Of a stretch of DNA of 64,000 nt, positions 28,560 through 37,894 are shown piece by piece. Source of the stretch: Trinickia fusca. GTDB taxonomy: Bacteria > Pseudomonadota > Gammaproteobacteria > Burkholderiales > Burkholderiaceae. Each line of letters opens with the position of its first letter. Position 1 is the first letter of the stretch. A program made the translations under genes and the position numbers. The notes beneath the pieces were generated by a model. That model was not told the DNA's origin. It did not search any database and was given only the letters and a program-made list of their open reading frames with translations. The stretch covers positions 62,001-126,000 of the forward strand of contig NZ_RBZV01000003.1 of assembly GCF_003628145.1 (NCBI RefSeq), read 5' to 3'.

Positions 28560-29996
28560 TCAGTACGGATCGCCGACGCGCACGATCTTCAATGTGTTCG
28601 TGCCCCCCGCCTGCCCCATCGGCTCGCCGACGGTCAGCACGATCATGTCGCCGCGCGACGCAAAGCCCTTGGCGACGACCACTTCCACGGCCTGCTTGAG
28701 CGCCTGATCGCGATCCTGGTTGATCTCGACGGCCAGCGGCGTGACGTTGCGAAACAGCGCCATCGCGCGTTCGCTGCCCACGCGCGGCGTCAGCGCGAAG
28801 ATCGGCACGTGCGTCCAGTGACGCGAGAGCCACAGTGCCGTCGCGCCCGATTCGGTCAGCGCGACGATCGCCTTGGCGCCGAGGTGGTAGGCGGTGAAAA
28901 GTGCGCCCATTGCAATCGACTGATCGATGCGCGTGAACGTGCGGTCGAGGAAATCCTTGTCGAGCTCGACGTGCTCCGACTTCTCGGCCTCGATGCAGAT
29001 CGCGGCCATCGCCTCGATCGTCTGCACCGGATACTTGCCAGCCGCCGTCTCGGCCGACAGCATCACCGCGTCGGTGCCGTCGAGCACCGCGTTGGCGACG
29101 TCCGACACTTCGGCACGCGTCGGCACCGGCGCGTGGATCATCGACTCCATCATCTGCGTCGCCGTGATCACGAGCTTGTTCGACTCGCGCGCCATGCGGA
29201 TCATGCGCTTTTGCAGCGCCGGCACCGCCGCGTTGCCGACTTCGACGGCCAGATCGCCGCGCGCGACCATGATGCCGTCCGACGCATCGAGAATCCCTTG
29301 CAGCACGGGAATCGCCTCGGCGCGCTCGATCTTCGCGATCATCTTCGGCTTCAGGCCGTACGGCATGCCCGCGATGTTGGCGAGCTGGCGCGCCATCTCC
29401 ATGTCGGTCGCGTTCTTCGGAAACGACACGGCGATGTAGTCGACACCGATCGACATCGCCGTGCGGATGTCCTCCATGTCCTTGGCCGTCAGCGCCGGCG
29501 CCGTCAGGCCGCCGCCCTGGCGGTTGATACCCTTGTTGTTCGACAGCTCGCCGCCGACCTTCACGATCGTGTGGATTTCCTCGCCCACCACGCGCGTGAC
29601 CGTCAGCACGATCAGGCCGTCGTTGAGCAGCAGCACGTCACCGGGCTTCAGGTCGCGCGGCAGATCCTTGTAGTCGAGACCGACGCGCTCGTCGTTGCCG
29701 AGCTCGCAGGCCCCATCGAGGATGAAGGCGCAGCCCGGCACGAGCGTCGTCTTGCCGCTCTCGAACTTGCCGACGCGGATTTTCGGCCCTTGCAGATCGG
29801 CCATGATGGCCACTTCGCGGCCGACCTTGCGTGCCGCCTCGCGCACGTACTCAGCGCGTTGGCGATGATCGTCGGCCGTACCGTGTGAAAAATTCAGGCG
29901 CACGACGTCCAGGCCCGCCTGCATCATCTGCAGCAGGATATCGGGCGAGCTCGATGCCGGGCCGATGGTGGCGACAATCTTGGTGGCGCGATGCAT
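28560..29996 (-). CDS. pyk: Pyruvate kinase
   Basis: A 478-residue pyruvate kinase that makes pyruvate and ATP from phosphoenolpyruvate and ADP. It starts MHRATKIVATIGPASS. It shows the substrate motif RLNFSHGTADDH, DLQGPKIRVGKF, the signature segment IMVARGDLAVEVG, and the metal-binding glutamate in MIAKIERAEAI. The start at 29996 has GAGGAG about 5 bases upstream and matches the usual N-terminus. The frame stays open for 92 codons upstream, noted separately. The gene lies between pgk and fba. Confidence 0.95.
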   Translation of the reverse strand: MHRATKIVATIGPASSSPDILLQMMQAGLDVVRLNFSHGTADDHRQRAEYVREAARKVGREVAIMADLQGPKIRVGKFESGKTTLVPGCAFILDGACELGNDERVGLDYKDLPRDLKPGDVLLLNDGLIVLTVTRVVGEEIHTIVKVGGELSNNKGINRQGGGLTAPALTAKDMEDIRTAMSIGVDYIAVSFPKNATDMEMARQLANIAGMPYGLKPKMIAKIERAEAIPVLQGILDASDGIMVARGDLAVEVGNAAVPALQKRMIRMARESNKLVITATQMMESMIHAPVPTRAEVSDVANAVLDGTDAVMLSAETAAGKYPVQTIEAMAAICIEAEKSEHVELDKDFLDRTFTRIDQSIAMGALFTAYHLGAKAIVALTESGATALWLSRHWTHVPIFALTPRVGSERAMALFRNVTPLAVEINQDRDQALKQAVEVVVAKGFASRGDMIVLTVGEPMGQAGGTNTLKIVRVGDPY

Positions 29997-30272
29997 GTGT
30001 CTCCTCGTCTGGGTGAGATCGCGGGTGGAAGCGCTGCGAGACGGATGCGTGAGGGCGAGCAGCGCTTGAGCGTGCCCGCCCGGTTGCGCGCCGGTTCGTG
30101 CCGGCGTCGCTTTGTCGTTGGATGGGGCGGCTGCCGCGCCGCCCCAGAAGTTGTTGTCGCTGCCCGCGGCGTGTGCGATTGCCACGCCGGCCGCCGGTTG
30201 CGCCGGCCGTGCCGGCTTGGCCGCCCGCTTGGGCGCGGACGACCTGGCGGCCTTGGGCGCGCGCGAGGCCAC
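29997..30272 (-). other. Gap between pgk and pyk: open, in frame with pyk, low-complexity
   Basis: This 276-base stretch is in frame with pyk and has no stop. A GTG at 30272 begins 3 bases after the pgk stop. Read as protein it would be Ala/Pro/Lys/Arg-rich (for example APKRAAKPARPAQPAAG), like histone-H1-type tails. It has no recognised domain, and pyk has its own good start downstream. It may be a small gene that reads into pyk, a pyk extension, or only GC-rich spacer. I do not call it a gene. Confidence 0.3.
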
Positions 30273-30275
30273 GCG

Positions 30276-31469
30276 TCAGGCCCGCGATTCGAGCACTTCG
30301 ACGGCCGGCAGCTTCTTGCCCTCGAGGAACTCGAGGAACGCGCCACCGCCGGTCGAGATGTAGCTGACGTTGTCTTGGATGTCGTACTTGGCGATAGCCG
30401 CGAGCGTGTCGCCGCCACCGGCGATCGAGAACGCAGACGAATGCGCGATCGCCTCGGCGAGCGTCTTCGTGCCGCCGCCGAACTGATCGAACTCGAACAC
30501 GCCGACCGGACCGTTCCAGACGATCGTGCCGGCGCTGGCGAGCTGCGAGGCCAGCGCACGGGCCGTCTGCGGACCGATGTCGAGGATCAGGTCGTCGGCT
30601 TCGATCTGCGCGACGGACTTGGTCGTCGCCGCGGCCGTCGCCGAGAACGCCTTGGCCGTCACGACGTCGGTCGGGATCGGCACCGAGGCGCCGCGCGCGC
30701 GCGCCGCTTCGATGATGGCCTTGGCTTCGTCGACGAGATCGTGCTCGGCCAGCGACTTGCCGATCGGCAGGCCCGCTGCGAGCATGAACGTGTTCGCGAT
30801 GCCGCCGCCCACGATCAGCTGATCGACCTTCTCGGCCAGCGACTTCAGGATCGTCAGCTTGGTCGAGACCTTCGAACCCGCGACGATCGCCACGAGCGGA
30901 CGCTTCGGATTGCCAAGCGCTTTGCCGAGCGCATCGAGCTCGGCCGCCAGCAACGGGCCTGCGCAGGCGACCTCGGCATACTTGGCGATGCCGTGCGTCG
31001 TGGCTTCGGCGCGGTGCGCCGTGCCGAACGCGTCGTTCACGTAGATGTCGCACAGTCGCGCCATCTTCTGCGCGAGCTCGTCCGAATTCTTCTTCTCGCC
31101 CTGGTTGACGCGGCAGTTCTCGAGCAGCACGACCTGGCCTGCCGCGACGCTCACGCCGTTCTCGACCCAATTGGCCACGAGCGGCACCTCACGGCCGAGC
31201 AGTTCGCCGAGGCGTTTGGCCACGGGTGCGAGCGAGTCTTCGGGCTTGAACGCCCCTTCCGTCGGACGACCGAGATGCGAGGTGACCATCACGGCTGCAC
31301 CCGCGCCGAGCGCGGCCTGGATCGCCGGCACGGAGGCGCGAATGCGGGTGTCTTCGGTGATGTTGCCTTGATCGTCCTGCGGAACGTTCAGGTCGGCACG
31401 GATGAAGACACGCTTGCCGGACAGCTTGCCTGCGGCAATCAGATCGGAGAGACGCAATACTTGGCTCAT
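30276..31469 (-). CDS. pgk: Phosphoglycerate kinase
   Basis: A 397-residue enzyme that transfers phosphate from 1,3-bisphosphoglycerate to ADP. Visible are [12 protein letters not shown] (about 20-31), the basic patch VTSHLGRP, the nucleotide-binding [14 protein letters not shown] region, and the hinge/ATP loop [13 protein letters not shown]. It begins [10 protein letters not shown], as burkholderial homologues do. A longer open frame to 31556 is not needed. No good ribosome site is visible at 31469. It is the first gene of the pgk-pyk-fba series. Confidence 0.95.
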   Translation of the reverse strand: MSQVLRLSDLIAAGKLSGKRVFIRADLNVPQDDQGNITEDTRIRASVPAIQAALGAGAAVMVTSHLGRPTEGAFKPEDSLAPVAKRLGELLGREVPLVANWVENGVSVAAGQVVLLENCRVNQGEKKNSDELAQKMARLCDIYVNDAFGTAHRAEATTHGIAKYAEVACAGPLLAAELDALGKALGNPKRPLVAIVAGSKVSTKLTILKSLAEKVDQLIVGGGIANTFMLAAGLPIGKSLAEHDLVDEAKAIIEAARARGASVPIPTDVVTAKAFSATAAATTKSVAQIEADDLILDIGPQTARALASQLASAGTIVWNGPVGVFEFDQFGGGTKTLAEAIAHSSAFSIAGGGDTLAAIAKYDIQDNVSYISTGGGAFLEFLEGKKLPAVEVLESRA

Positions 31470-31679
31470 GGGAATGTACGCATGCGGGTTAGTGGCGGGC
31501 GAAACGCTGCCCTGGCGACGTGGCGGTGCCGGCCTGAAACCGGTGCGCCCGAGCAATACGCCGAGCAGCAGCAGACGTGCATTTTAGCCGATCGAGGCCT
31601 GCATCCGGCCGCCGTCGCAACGAATCTCGCGTATTTTGCGGCGCGCATGGCGCAGCTTGCCGCCCGCGCGCCTGCCATT

Positions 31680-32003
31680 TCAGCCGACTAAGCGCAGCAG
31701 CGTGAACACCAGCATGCCGACGACGATCGTACCGAGCATGCCGCGTCGCAACAGGAACCAAGCGAGCCCCGCAAGCGTCGCGTAGAACGCGTGATTGGCG
31801 GGCGCGAACGAGATGCCGTGCGACGTCTGGAGCACGTTGGGCAACACCACGGCCATCAGTGCCGCAGCCGGCGCATAGCGCAGCGCGCGCTGCACGCGCT
31901 CGGGCAGGACGGCGCGCTCGCCGCCGATCAGGAAGAACGCGCGCGTCACGGCCGTCACCAACGTCATCCCGGCAATGACCCACCAGACGTAAGCACTCGT
32001 CAT
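31680..32003 (-). CDS. azlD: AzlD-family branched-chain amino acid exporter subunit
   Basis: A 107-residue, mostly hydrophobic protein with three to four membrane helices. It matches the AzlD family, the small partner of AzlC in export of branched-chain amino acids and some analogues. The start is ATG 32003, which overlaps the azlC stop by one base (TGATG), with AAGAGG upstream inside azlC, so translation is probably coupled. A GTG one codon earlier is possible. Confidence 0.85.
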   Translation of the reverse strand: MTSAYVWWVIAGMTLVTAVTRAFFLIGGERAVLPERVQRALRYAPAAALMAVVLPNVLQTSHGISFAPANHAFYATLAGLAWFLLRRGMLGTIVVGMLVFTLLRLVG

Positions 32004-32794
32004 CACCTCTTCTCCTCGTTCGCGTCGAGCACGCGCGGCACCTGCCCCGGTGCGCCCTGGCCGGTGTGGCGGCGGATGCGCCGCAGATCGGCGCGCTCGA
32101 CCAGCATGTCGACGACGCTGCCGGCGCCCAGCGCGGCGATGACGGCCAGCGGCAGCGCGAGCCGGTAAGGCAGGTCGATCGCCACGAGCGCGACGATGCC
32201 GGCCACGCCGACTGCCGCGAGCGTCGAGCGGTTGACGACCGCCGCCACGAGCAGCGGCACGAGCGCGAGCGTACCGGCCAGGCTAAGGCCCCAATTGTCG
32301 GGAAACAGGCTCGCGAGCAGGATGCCGACGATCGAGGAGATCTGCCAGCCGATCCAGCTGACGGCGGCCATGCCCCAGAAATAGGCTTCCTTGCCCGGCA
32401 CGTAGCCGTTCGCGAACGGCTTGCGCTGAAACAGCAGATAGACGACGTCGCCGTTGAAATAGCCGATCACGAGCCGGCGCCACAGCGGCTGATAGGCGAA
32501 ATGCGGCGCGAGACCTGCACTGAAGATGACGAAGCGCGTATTGACCATCGCGGCGGTCAACAGCACGGCCCACAACGGCAGCTTCGCGGCCAGCAGCGGC
32601 AGCACGGCCAGTTGCGACGAGCCCGCGTACACGAACAGCGACATGGCGATGGCCTGCGGCACGGTCAGCACCGACTTGTTCATGGCGATGCCGGTGACGA
32701 GGCCCCACGACAGCAACGCGAAGAAGGTCGGGGCGTAGTCGCGCAGGCCTTCGCGAAAGGCGGCGCGATCGACAGGCGAGAAACGAGCAAGCAT
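32003..32794 (-). CDS. azlC: AzlC-family branched-chain amino acid exporter subunit
   Basis: A 263-residue inner-membrane protein with about six to seven helices of the AzlC family. The conserved segments include ALLSWGLVTGIAMNKSVLT, SLFVYAGSSQLAVLPLL and NTRFVIFSAGLAPHF. With AzlD it should export leucine, valine, isoleucine or related compounds. ATG 32794 is the first start that leaves a family-like N-terminus. It is divergent from ilvE, a branched-chain aminotransferase gene, a functionally fitting neighbour. Confidence 0.87.
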   Translation of the reverse strand: MLARFSPVDRAAFREGLRDYAPTFFALLSWGLVTGIAMNKSVLTVPQAIAMSLFVYAGSSQLAVLPLLAAKLPLWAVLLTAAMVNTRFVIFSAGLAPHFAYQPLWRRLVIGYFNGDVVYLLFQRKPFANGYVPGKEAYFWGMAAVSWIGWQISSIVGILLASLFPDNWGLSLAGTLALVPLLVAAVVNRSTLAAVGVAGIVALVAIDLPYRLALPLAVIAALGAGSVVDMLVERADLRRIRRHTGQGAPGQVPRVLDANEEKR

Positions 32795-32986
32795 GTGGGC
32801 AGCGTGCCGCGGCGGCTCCGTACGTGCGAAGCCGCCTTCGGAGGAATCAAGGTGGAGCCCGATTATAGAGTCGCTTCGCACATTGCATGGTCGGGCGTCA
32901 TGCAAAAGACGCTAAAATAGAGATCTTGTCGCTTTAGCTTTACGCTTCACCGCACGCGCTTCACGCTGCATCGCTAGGAGATACGT

Positions 32987-33910
32987 ATGTCAATGGCCGA
33001 TCGCGACGGCAAGATCTGGATGGACGGCAAGCTGATCGAGTGGCGCGACGCCAAGATCCACGTCCTCACGCACACGCTGCATTACGGCATGGGTGTCTTC
33101 GAAGGCGTGCGCGCATACAAGACCGTCGACGGCAGCACGGCCATCTTCCGCCTGCAGGAACACACGAAACGTCTGCTCAACTCGGCGAAGATCTTCCAGA
33201 TGGACGTGCCGTTCGACCACGACACGCTTGCCGCGGCGCAATGCGAGGTCGTGCGCGCGAACCAGCTCGAATCCTGCTATTTGCGTCCGATCATCTGGGT
33301 CGGCTCCGAAAAGCTCGGCGTGTCGGCGCGCGGCAATACGATCCACGTCGCGATCGCGGCTTGGCCGTGGGGCGCCTACCTCGGCGAGGAAGGCATGGCG
33401 AAGGGCATCCGCGTGAAGACGTCCTCGTTCACGCGCCATCACGTGAACGTGTCGATGGTGCGCGCCAAAGCCTCGGGCTGGTACGTGAACTCGATTCTCG
33501 CGAACCAGGAAGCGACGGCCGACGGCTACGACGAAGCCCTGCTGCTCGACGTCGACGGTTACGTGTCGGAAGGCTCGGGCGAGAACTTCTTCCTCGTGAA
33601 CGGCGGCAAGCTGTACACGCCCGATCTGGCCTCGTGCCTCGACGGCATCACGCGCGACACGATCATCCGGCTCGCCAAGGAGGCCGGCATCGAGGTGATC
33701 GAGAAGCGCATCACGCGCGACGAAGTCTATACGGCCGATGAAGCATTCTTCACCGGCACGGCCGCCGAAGTCACGCCGATCCGCGAGCTCGACAACCGCA
33801 CGATCGGCGCCGGCACGCGCGGCCCGATCACCGAAAAACTGCAAGCGGCGTTCTTCGACATCGTGTCCGGCAAGGACGAGAAGCACGCGCACTGGCTGAC
33901 GAAGATTTGA
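32987..33910 (+). CDS. ilvE: Branched-chain amino acid aminotransferase
   Basis: A 307-residue fold-type IV PLP aminotransferase that makes the final transamination in Leu, Ile and Val synthesis. It has THTLHYGMGVFEGVRAY near the N-terminus, the PLP lysine about K161 in MVRAKASGWYVNS, and the family signature VSEGSGENFFLV. TAGGAG lies about 8 bases before the ATG. It is divergent from azlCD and followed closely by a CHCC zinc-finger gene, a common burkholderial order. Confidence 0.95.
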   Translation: MSMADRDGKIWMDGKLIEWRDAKIHVLTHTLHYGMGVFEGVRAYKTVDGSTAIFRLQEHTKRLLNSAKIFQMDVPFDHDTLAAAQCEVVRANQLESCYLRPIIWVGSEKLGVSARGNTIHVAIAAWPWGAYLGEEGMAKGIRVKTSSFTRHHVNVSMVRAKASGWYVNSILANQEATADGYDEALLLDVDGYVSEGSGENFFLVNGGKLYTPDLASCLDGITRDTIIRLAKEAGIEVIEKRITRDEVYTADEAFFTGTAAEVTPIRELDNRTIGAGTRGPITEKLQAAFFDIVSGKDEKHAHWLTKI

Positions 33911-33973
33911 ACGCAAGGCGCGGCCATCCGGCCGCACCCCACCCGCTATAACGAGAAACGAGAACTGGTCCCC

Positions 33974-34168
33974 ATGAGCGAACTCAAGGAAATGCCGCTG
34001 GTCGAGCTGTCGGCCAAAGATCTGCCCGCATATTGCCCGAACCCGTCGATGCCGCGCTGGAGCTCGCATCCGCGCGTGTTCATCGATGTCTCGCACGGCG
34101 AAGCACGTTGCCCGTACTGCGGCACGCGCTACAAGCTGCGCGACGGCGAAGTCGTCAAAGGTCACTGA
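33974..34168 (+). CDS. Small CHCC-type zinc-finger protein
   Basis: A 64-residue protein of the zf-CHCC family, related to the zinc-binding NDUFS6 subunit fold. The four ligands are visible: C21 in AYCPNP, H32 in SSHPRV, and C46/C49 in ARCPYCGTRY. It lies 63 bp downstream of ilvE and is probably co-transcribed. The function of the bacterial family is not settled. Confidence 0.92.
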   Translation: MSELKEMPLVELSAKDLPAYCPNPSMPRWSSHPRVFIDVSHGEARCPYCGTRYKLRDGEVVKGH

Positions 34169-34305
34169 AGCCGCTCCGTTCGCGTGCACCGCTTGTGCGT
34201 GCGCTCGGCCAGAGCGCGCGCGAGCGGCCAAACGCGACGCCGAACCGGCGAGACCGGCCGCGCATGGCGGCCGCTTCCCCGCATCGTTTTTTCCATTGCA
34301 GATAG

Positions 34306-34331
34306 CATGCGGCGCCCGCGGGCGCCGCATG
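34306..34331. repeat. Perfect 26-bp palindrome
   Basis: A perfect 26-base palindrome with half-site CATGCGGCGCCCG and no loop, between the zinc-finger gene and waaF. It could form a strong hairpin terminator after the ilvE unit, though no U-run follows, or be a protein-binding site. Nothing else was found in 34169-34371. Confidence 0.85.
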
Positions 34332-34371
34332 TCGTACATTTCGTGCCCCACCACCTCGGACATTCCTACTG

Positions 34372-35406
34372 ATGCGTCGCGCGTTGGTTATCGCACCGAA
34401 CTGGATCGGTGACGCGTTGATGGCGCAGCCGCTGTTCGCGCTGCTCAAGCAACTGCATCCGCGCATCGTCATCGACGCGGTCGCACCCACCTGGGTTGCG
34501 CCCGTGCTCGAACGCATGCCGGAGATCCATGATGTCCATGCGACCGATCTCGCGCACGGCAAACTGCAACTGCTGCGCCGCTGGCAGCTCGCGAGCGATC
34601 TGCGCGAAGTCGGCTACGACGCCGCCTACGTGCTGCCGAACTCGCTGAAGTCGGCGCTGATCCCATGGCTCGCAGGCATCCGCCTGCGCATCGGCTACTC
34701 CGGCGAAAGCCGCTACGGACTGCTGAACGTCCGTCACGCCAATCCGCGCAAGGACGAGCGCGGGCCGATGGCCGCGCACTATGCGGCGCTGGCCTACGCG
34801 CCGGGCGCCAACGTGCCGGATCTGGAGACGCGCCTGCCGATGCCGCGCCTGGAGGCGGACCCGAACGAATCGGCCCGCGTCTCGACGCGCTTTCATCTCG
34901 ACACGCGCGTGCCGCTCGTCGTGTTCTGCCCCGGCGCCGAATACGGCAGCGCCAAGCGCTGGCCGCCCGAGCATTTCGCGGCGCTCGCGCAGATGATCGG
35001 CCAATCGTTCCCCTATACGCAGATCGTCGCCCTCGGTTCGAACAAGGATGCGCCGCTTGCGCAAGCGATCGTCGAGCGTGCCCCGCAGGTGCGCAATCTC
35101 TGCGGGCAGACCTCGCTCGGCGAAGCGTGCGCGCTGATCTCGCGTGCCGGCGCCGTCGTCAGCAACGATTCGGGGCTCATGCATGTGGCTGCGGCGCTAC
35201 GCCGTCCGCTCGTCGCCGTCTTCGGCTCGAGTGATCCACGCCACACCCCACCGTTATCGGACCTCGCAAAGGTACAATGGCTGCACCTTGAATGCAGTCC
35301 CTGCTTTGCGCGCGAATGCCCGCTCGGCCATCTGAAGTGTCTGCGCGATCTGTCGGCTGAACAGGTGTTCGGCGACCTGCGCGGAATGCTGCTCGGCGAG
35401 CGCTGA
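34372..35406 (+). CDS. waaF: Lipopolysaccharide heptosyltransferase II
   Basis: A 344-residue glycosyltransferase family 9 enzyme that adds the second heptose to the LPS inner core on the inner face of the cytoplasmic membrane. It starts MRRALVIAPNWIGDALMAQPLF, the family's acceptor motif. It has PGAEYGSAKRWPPEHFA in the donor domain and VSNDSGLMHVAAAL near the C-terminus, both typical of ADP-heptose transferases. The length is normal. No other core-LPS gene is adjacent, which matches other Burkholderia, where waaF follows ilvE and the zinc-finger gene. Confidence 0.93.
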   Translation: MRRALVIAPNWIGDALMAQPLFALLKQLHPRIVIDAVAPTWVAPVLERMPEIHDVHATDLAHGKLQLLRRWQLASDLREVGYDAAYVLPNSLKSALIPWLAGIRLRIGYSGESRYGLLNVRHANPRKDERGPMAAHYAALAYAPGANVPDLETRLPMPRLEADPNESARVSTRFHLDTRVPLVVFCPGAEYGSAKRWPPEHFAALAQMIGQSFPYTQIVALGSNKDAPLAQAIVERAPQVRNLCGQTSLGEACALISRAGAVVSNDSGLMHVAAALRRPLVAVFGSSDPRHTPPLSDLAKVQWLHLECSPCFARECPLGHLKCLRDLSAEQVFGDLRGMLLGER

Positions 35407-35568
35407 CGCACCGACACGCATTTCGCGTTCGTGCGTTCATGGATTGCTGGCGCCGTGCGGCGAGTCGAGCACGCGCGTCGATCGGGCTCGCGGCGCATGG
35501 CGCGGCAAGCGCATCGACGTTGCCCGATTCGATCGTGCGACGTTTGAACCTCAACGAGCCAACCCGCC

Positions 35569-36021
35569 ATGCCACGTTTTGCCCGCCTGTTCGAAGCCGC
35601 AGCCGACACGCTCAACGCGTACTACCAAGCCATCGCCGAAGGCAACATCGACGCGTTGATGGCCATGTGGATCGACGAAGAGTTCGCGAGCTTCATCCAT
35701 GCGGGCGGCGGACACTGGCATGGAGTCGACGACATCCGCGCAGGCCTGGTCGGCCTGATCGACACCAAGACGCTGCCCACTTCCATCGAACCGCTCGATG
35801 TCCGCGTGTACGACAGTCTCGGGACCGTCGTCTACGCGGTCGTGGAGGCGCATCGCGCGATCGATCCGCTCGCGGCGCCGAGCATGGTGTACACGAGCTA
35901 CGTGCTGGTTCATGAACGCGGCGAATGGCGCATCGCGCACATTCACGCAAGCCCGATGCCCGACGAGACGGCGAGCCAGTTCGCCGCGAAGTTCCGGCAC
36001 GGTCAGGGAGCGCTGCACTGA
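35569..36021 (+). CDS. NTF2-like (SnoaL-type) protein
   Basis: A 150-residue protein of the NTF2-like superfamily with the usual layout: helices DTLNAYYQAIAEGNIDALMA, then WIDEEFASFIHAGGGHWHG, then C-terminal strands SYVLVHERGEWRIAHIHAS. Family members are small enzymes or binding proteins and the sequence does not tell which. It sits between waaF and the hydrolase gene, 52 bp before the latter, and may be in one operon with it. Confidence 0.8.
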   Translation: MPRFARLFEAAADTLNAYYQAIAEGNIDALMAMWIDEEFASFIHAGGGHWHGVDDIRAGLVGLIDTKTLPTSIEPLDVRVYDSLGTVVYAVVEAHRAIDPLAAPSMVYTSYVLVHERGEWRIAHIHASPMPDETASQFAAKFRHGQGALH

Positions 36022-36073
36022 GGGACGATGCGCGAAGCGCGCCTCGTCCGTGTTTTCAGGTTTGGGGATGGTC

Positions 36074-37126
36074 ATGAGCACGGCGCACGATAAGCCCGCA
36101 TCGATCCCGGCCCCGGGGCCGGCCGCCAGGAACACGCTCGTCGATCTGCTCTATTGCCCGCCGCGATGGTTGCCGACGAGCCACGCTCAGACCATCGTCC
36201 CCGCCCTGTTCGCACGCCGGCCCGACGTGGCCTACCGGCGCGAGCGATGGGATACGCCCGACGGCGACTTCATCGATCTCGACTGGCTCGCCCATCCAGC
36301 CGATTCCGCGGCCCAACCCGCCGCTGGAGCACCGCTCTTCGTGCTGTTTCACGGGCTCGAGGGCAGCTCCGACTCGCACTACGCACGCGCGCTGATGGCC
36401 GCCGCACAGGCGCAAGGCTGGCACGGCGTCGTGCCGCACTTTCGCAGCTGCAGCGGGCCGCTCAATCTGGCGCCGCGCTTTTATCACCTTGCCGACAGTG
36501 CCGAAGTCGACTGGGTGCTGCGCCGGCTGCGCGCCTCGCACGCGGGGCCGATCGTCGTCGCGGGCGTTTCGCTGGGAGGCAACGTGTTGCTGCGCTGGCT
36601 CGGCGAGCGCGGCCGCGATTGCGCGTTCGTCGCCGCCGCCGCCGCGATCTCTACGCCGCTCGACGTGCACGCGGGCGGCCGGGCGCTGTCACAGGGCTTC
36701 GCGCTCGTCTACACGATGAGCTTTCTGAAAACGCTCAAGAAGAAAGCGCTGCAAAAGCTCGAGCAATACCCGGGCCTGTTCGACCGCGACGCGATGCTCG
36801 CCTGCCGGACGATGTACGACTACGACAACGTCGTGACTGCGCCGCTGCACGGCTTTCGCAATACCGAGCACTACTGGACCGAAGCCACCACGCGGCCGCT
36901 GCTGCCCGACGTCGTCGTGCCCACGCTCGTGCTCAACGCGCGCAACGACCCGTTCCTGCCGAGCACGGCACTCCCCACGCGCGCAGAGGTGTCGCCGGCC
37001 ATCGAGCTCGATCAGCCTGAAGCGGGCGGCCACGTCGGCTTCATGACCGGTCCGTTCCCGGGCCGTATCGACTGGCTGTCGCGGCGCGTGTTCACGTTTC
37101 TCGAACCGTTCGCCCCTCATGGATGA
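36074..37126 (+). CDS. Alpha/beta hydrolase, YheT family
   Basis: A 350-residue hydrolase of the YheT/EMB8-like family (COG0429). The oxyanion segment is FVLFHGLEGSSDSHYARALM. The nucleophile elbow is VVAGVSLGGNVLLR (Ser), the Asp lies in LNARNDPFLPS, and the His in AGGHVGFM. The ATG at 36074 has a G-run 6 bases upstream; ATG 36068 in frame is an alternative. It ends 8 bases inside the next gene, so the two are translationally coupled. Substrates of the family are poorly defined esters. Confidence 0.88.
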   Translation: MSTAHDKPASIPAPGPAARNTLVDLLYCPPRWLPTSHAQTIVPALFARRPDVAYRRERWDTPDGDFIDLDWLAHPADSAAQPAAGAPLFVLFHGLEGSSDSHYARALMAAAQAQGWHGVVPHFRSCSGPLNLAPRFYHLADSAEVDWVLRRLRASHAGPIVVAGVSLGGNVLLRWLGERGRDCAFVAAAAAISTPLDVHAGGRALSQGFALVYTMSFLKTLKKKALQKLEQYPGLFDRDAMLACRTMYDYDNVVTAPLHGFRNTEHYWTEATTRPLLPDVVVPTLVLNARNDPFLPSTALPTRAEVSPAIELDQPEAGGHVGFMTGPFPGRIDWLSRRVFTFLEPFAPHG

Positions 37127-37715
37127 CATCGTCAAGGCGGCGTTGGCCAAATGGCCTGACGTGCCGCACTGCACCGGCTGGCTGCTGCTCGATCGGCGCG
37201 GCCAATGGCGCATGCGCGACGAGGCCGCACAGCAGCAAGGCGCACTTGGCACACCGGTGCGCCACGCCGCCCTGCTCGGCTTCATCAATCGCAACTACGA
37301 GTGCGACGAACAGGGTCAATGGTTCTTTCAGAACGGGCCGCAGCGGGTCTACGTCGAGCTCGCCTACGCACCGTGGGTCGTGCGGCTCGCGCTCGACGCC
37401 TCGGGCACGCCGACGCTGACCGATCAGACCGGCCGCCCCTTCGCGCCGTCCGCTGGACTCGTCGACGACGAAGGCGGCGTCCTGTTGGTCGACACGTCGC
37501 AGCCCGCCCGCGTGGCGCTGCTGCACGATCACGATCTCGATCTGTTCGCCGATCTGGCGCACCTCGAGCCGGACGGCTGCACCGGCCGTCTTGCGTGGCG
37601 TGCCGACGCGACGCTGCCGCTGTCCGCCATCCATCACGCCGACGTCGCCAGGCGCTTCGGCTTCGTCGCAAGCCCGGCCAACGCGCGCCTGGCCGATACC
37701 GCCCGCCCCGCCTGA
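37119..37715 (+). CDS. Conserved protein of unknown function (DUF family not identified)
   Basis: A 198-residue soluble protein that overlaps the hydrolase gene by 8 bases. It shows GWLLLDRRGQWRMRDE near the start, then FINRNYECDEQGQWFFQNGP and VYVELAYAPWVVRL. This looks like a conserved burkholderial family of unknown function (probably a DUF29xx family, not confirmed by eye). No catalytic motif is evident. The overlap suggests it works with or beside the hydrolase. Confidence 0.8.
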   Translation: MDDIVKAALAKWPDVPHCTGWLLLDRRGQWRMRDEAAQQQGALGTPVRHAALLGFINRNYECDEQGQWFFQNGPQRVYVELAYAPWVVRLALDASGTPTLTDQTGRPFAPSAGLVDDEGGVLLVDTSQPARVALLHDHDLDLFADLAHLEPDGCTGRLAWRADATLPLSAIHHADVARRFGFVASPANARLADTARPA

Positions 37716-37830
37716 GAACGCCGTTCGCGGTACGCATTAACACCGCAAACGAGTCGTTTTTTCCGTTTTTCTAAGAATCGGCCCTTGCATTTTTTGCCAC
37801 CGAAGCGACCCTCGGTCGCATTCGATGCGA

Positions 37831-37846
37831 ATTCATACAAATGAAT
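37831..37846. promoter_or_regulatory. Inverted repeat upstream of the GntR gene
   Basis: ATTCATACAAATGAAT is a perfect inverted repeat with 6-base arms and a 4-base centre, 48 bp before the GntR-type gene. It lies in an AT-rich stretch of an otherwise GC-rich gap (37716-37894). It is a likely operator for autoregulation. Confidence 0.5.
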
Positions 37847-37894
37847 ATATGATCGCGCAGTCCGATCGATTTGCCGTCCCGTTGGAGAGCCAAC

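Noticed and set aside
28551-29888. Plus-strand open frame opposite pyk
   Set aside because: Arg/His/Asp-rich shadow of pyruvate kinase.
37741-37890. T-rich stretches after the gene at 37119, considered as a terminator
   Set aside because: T-runs are present but no stable GC stem precedes them.
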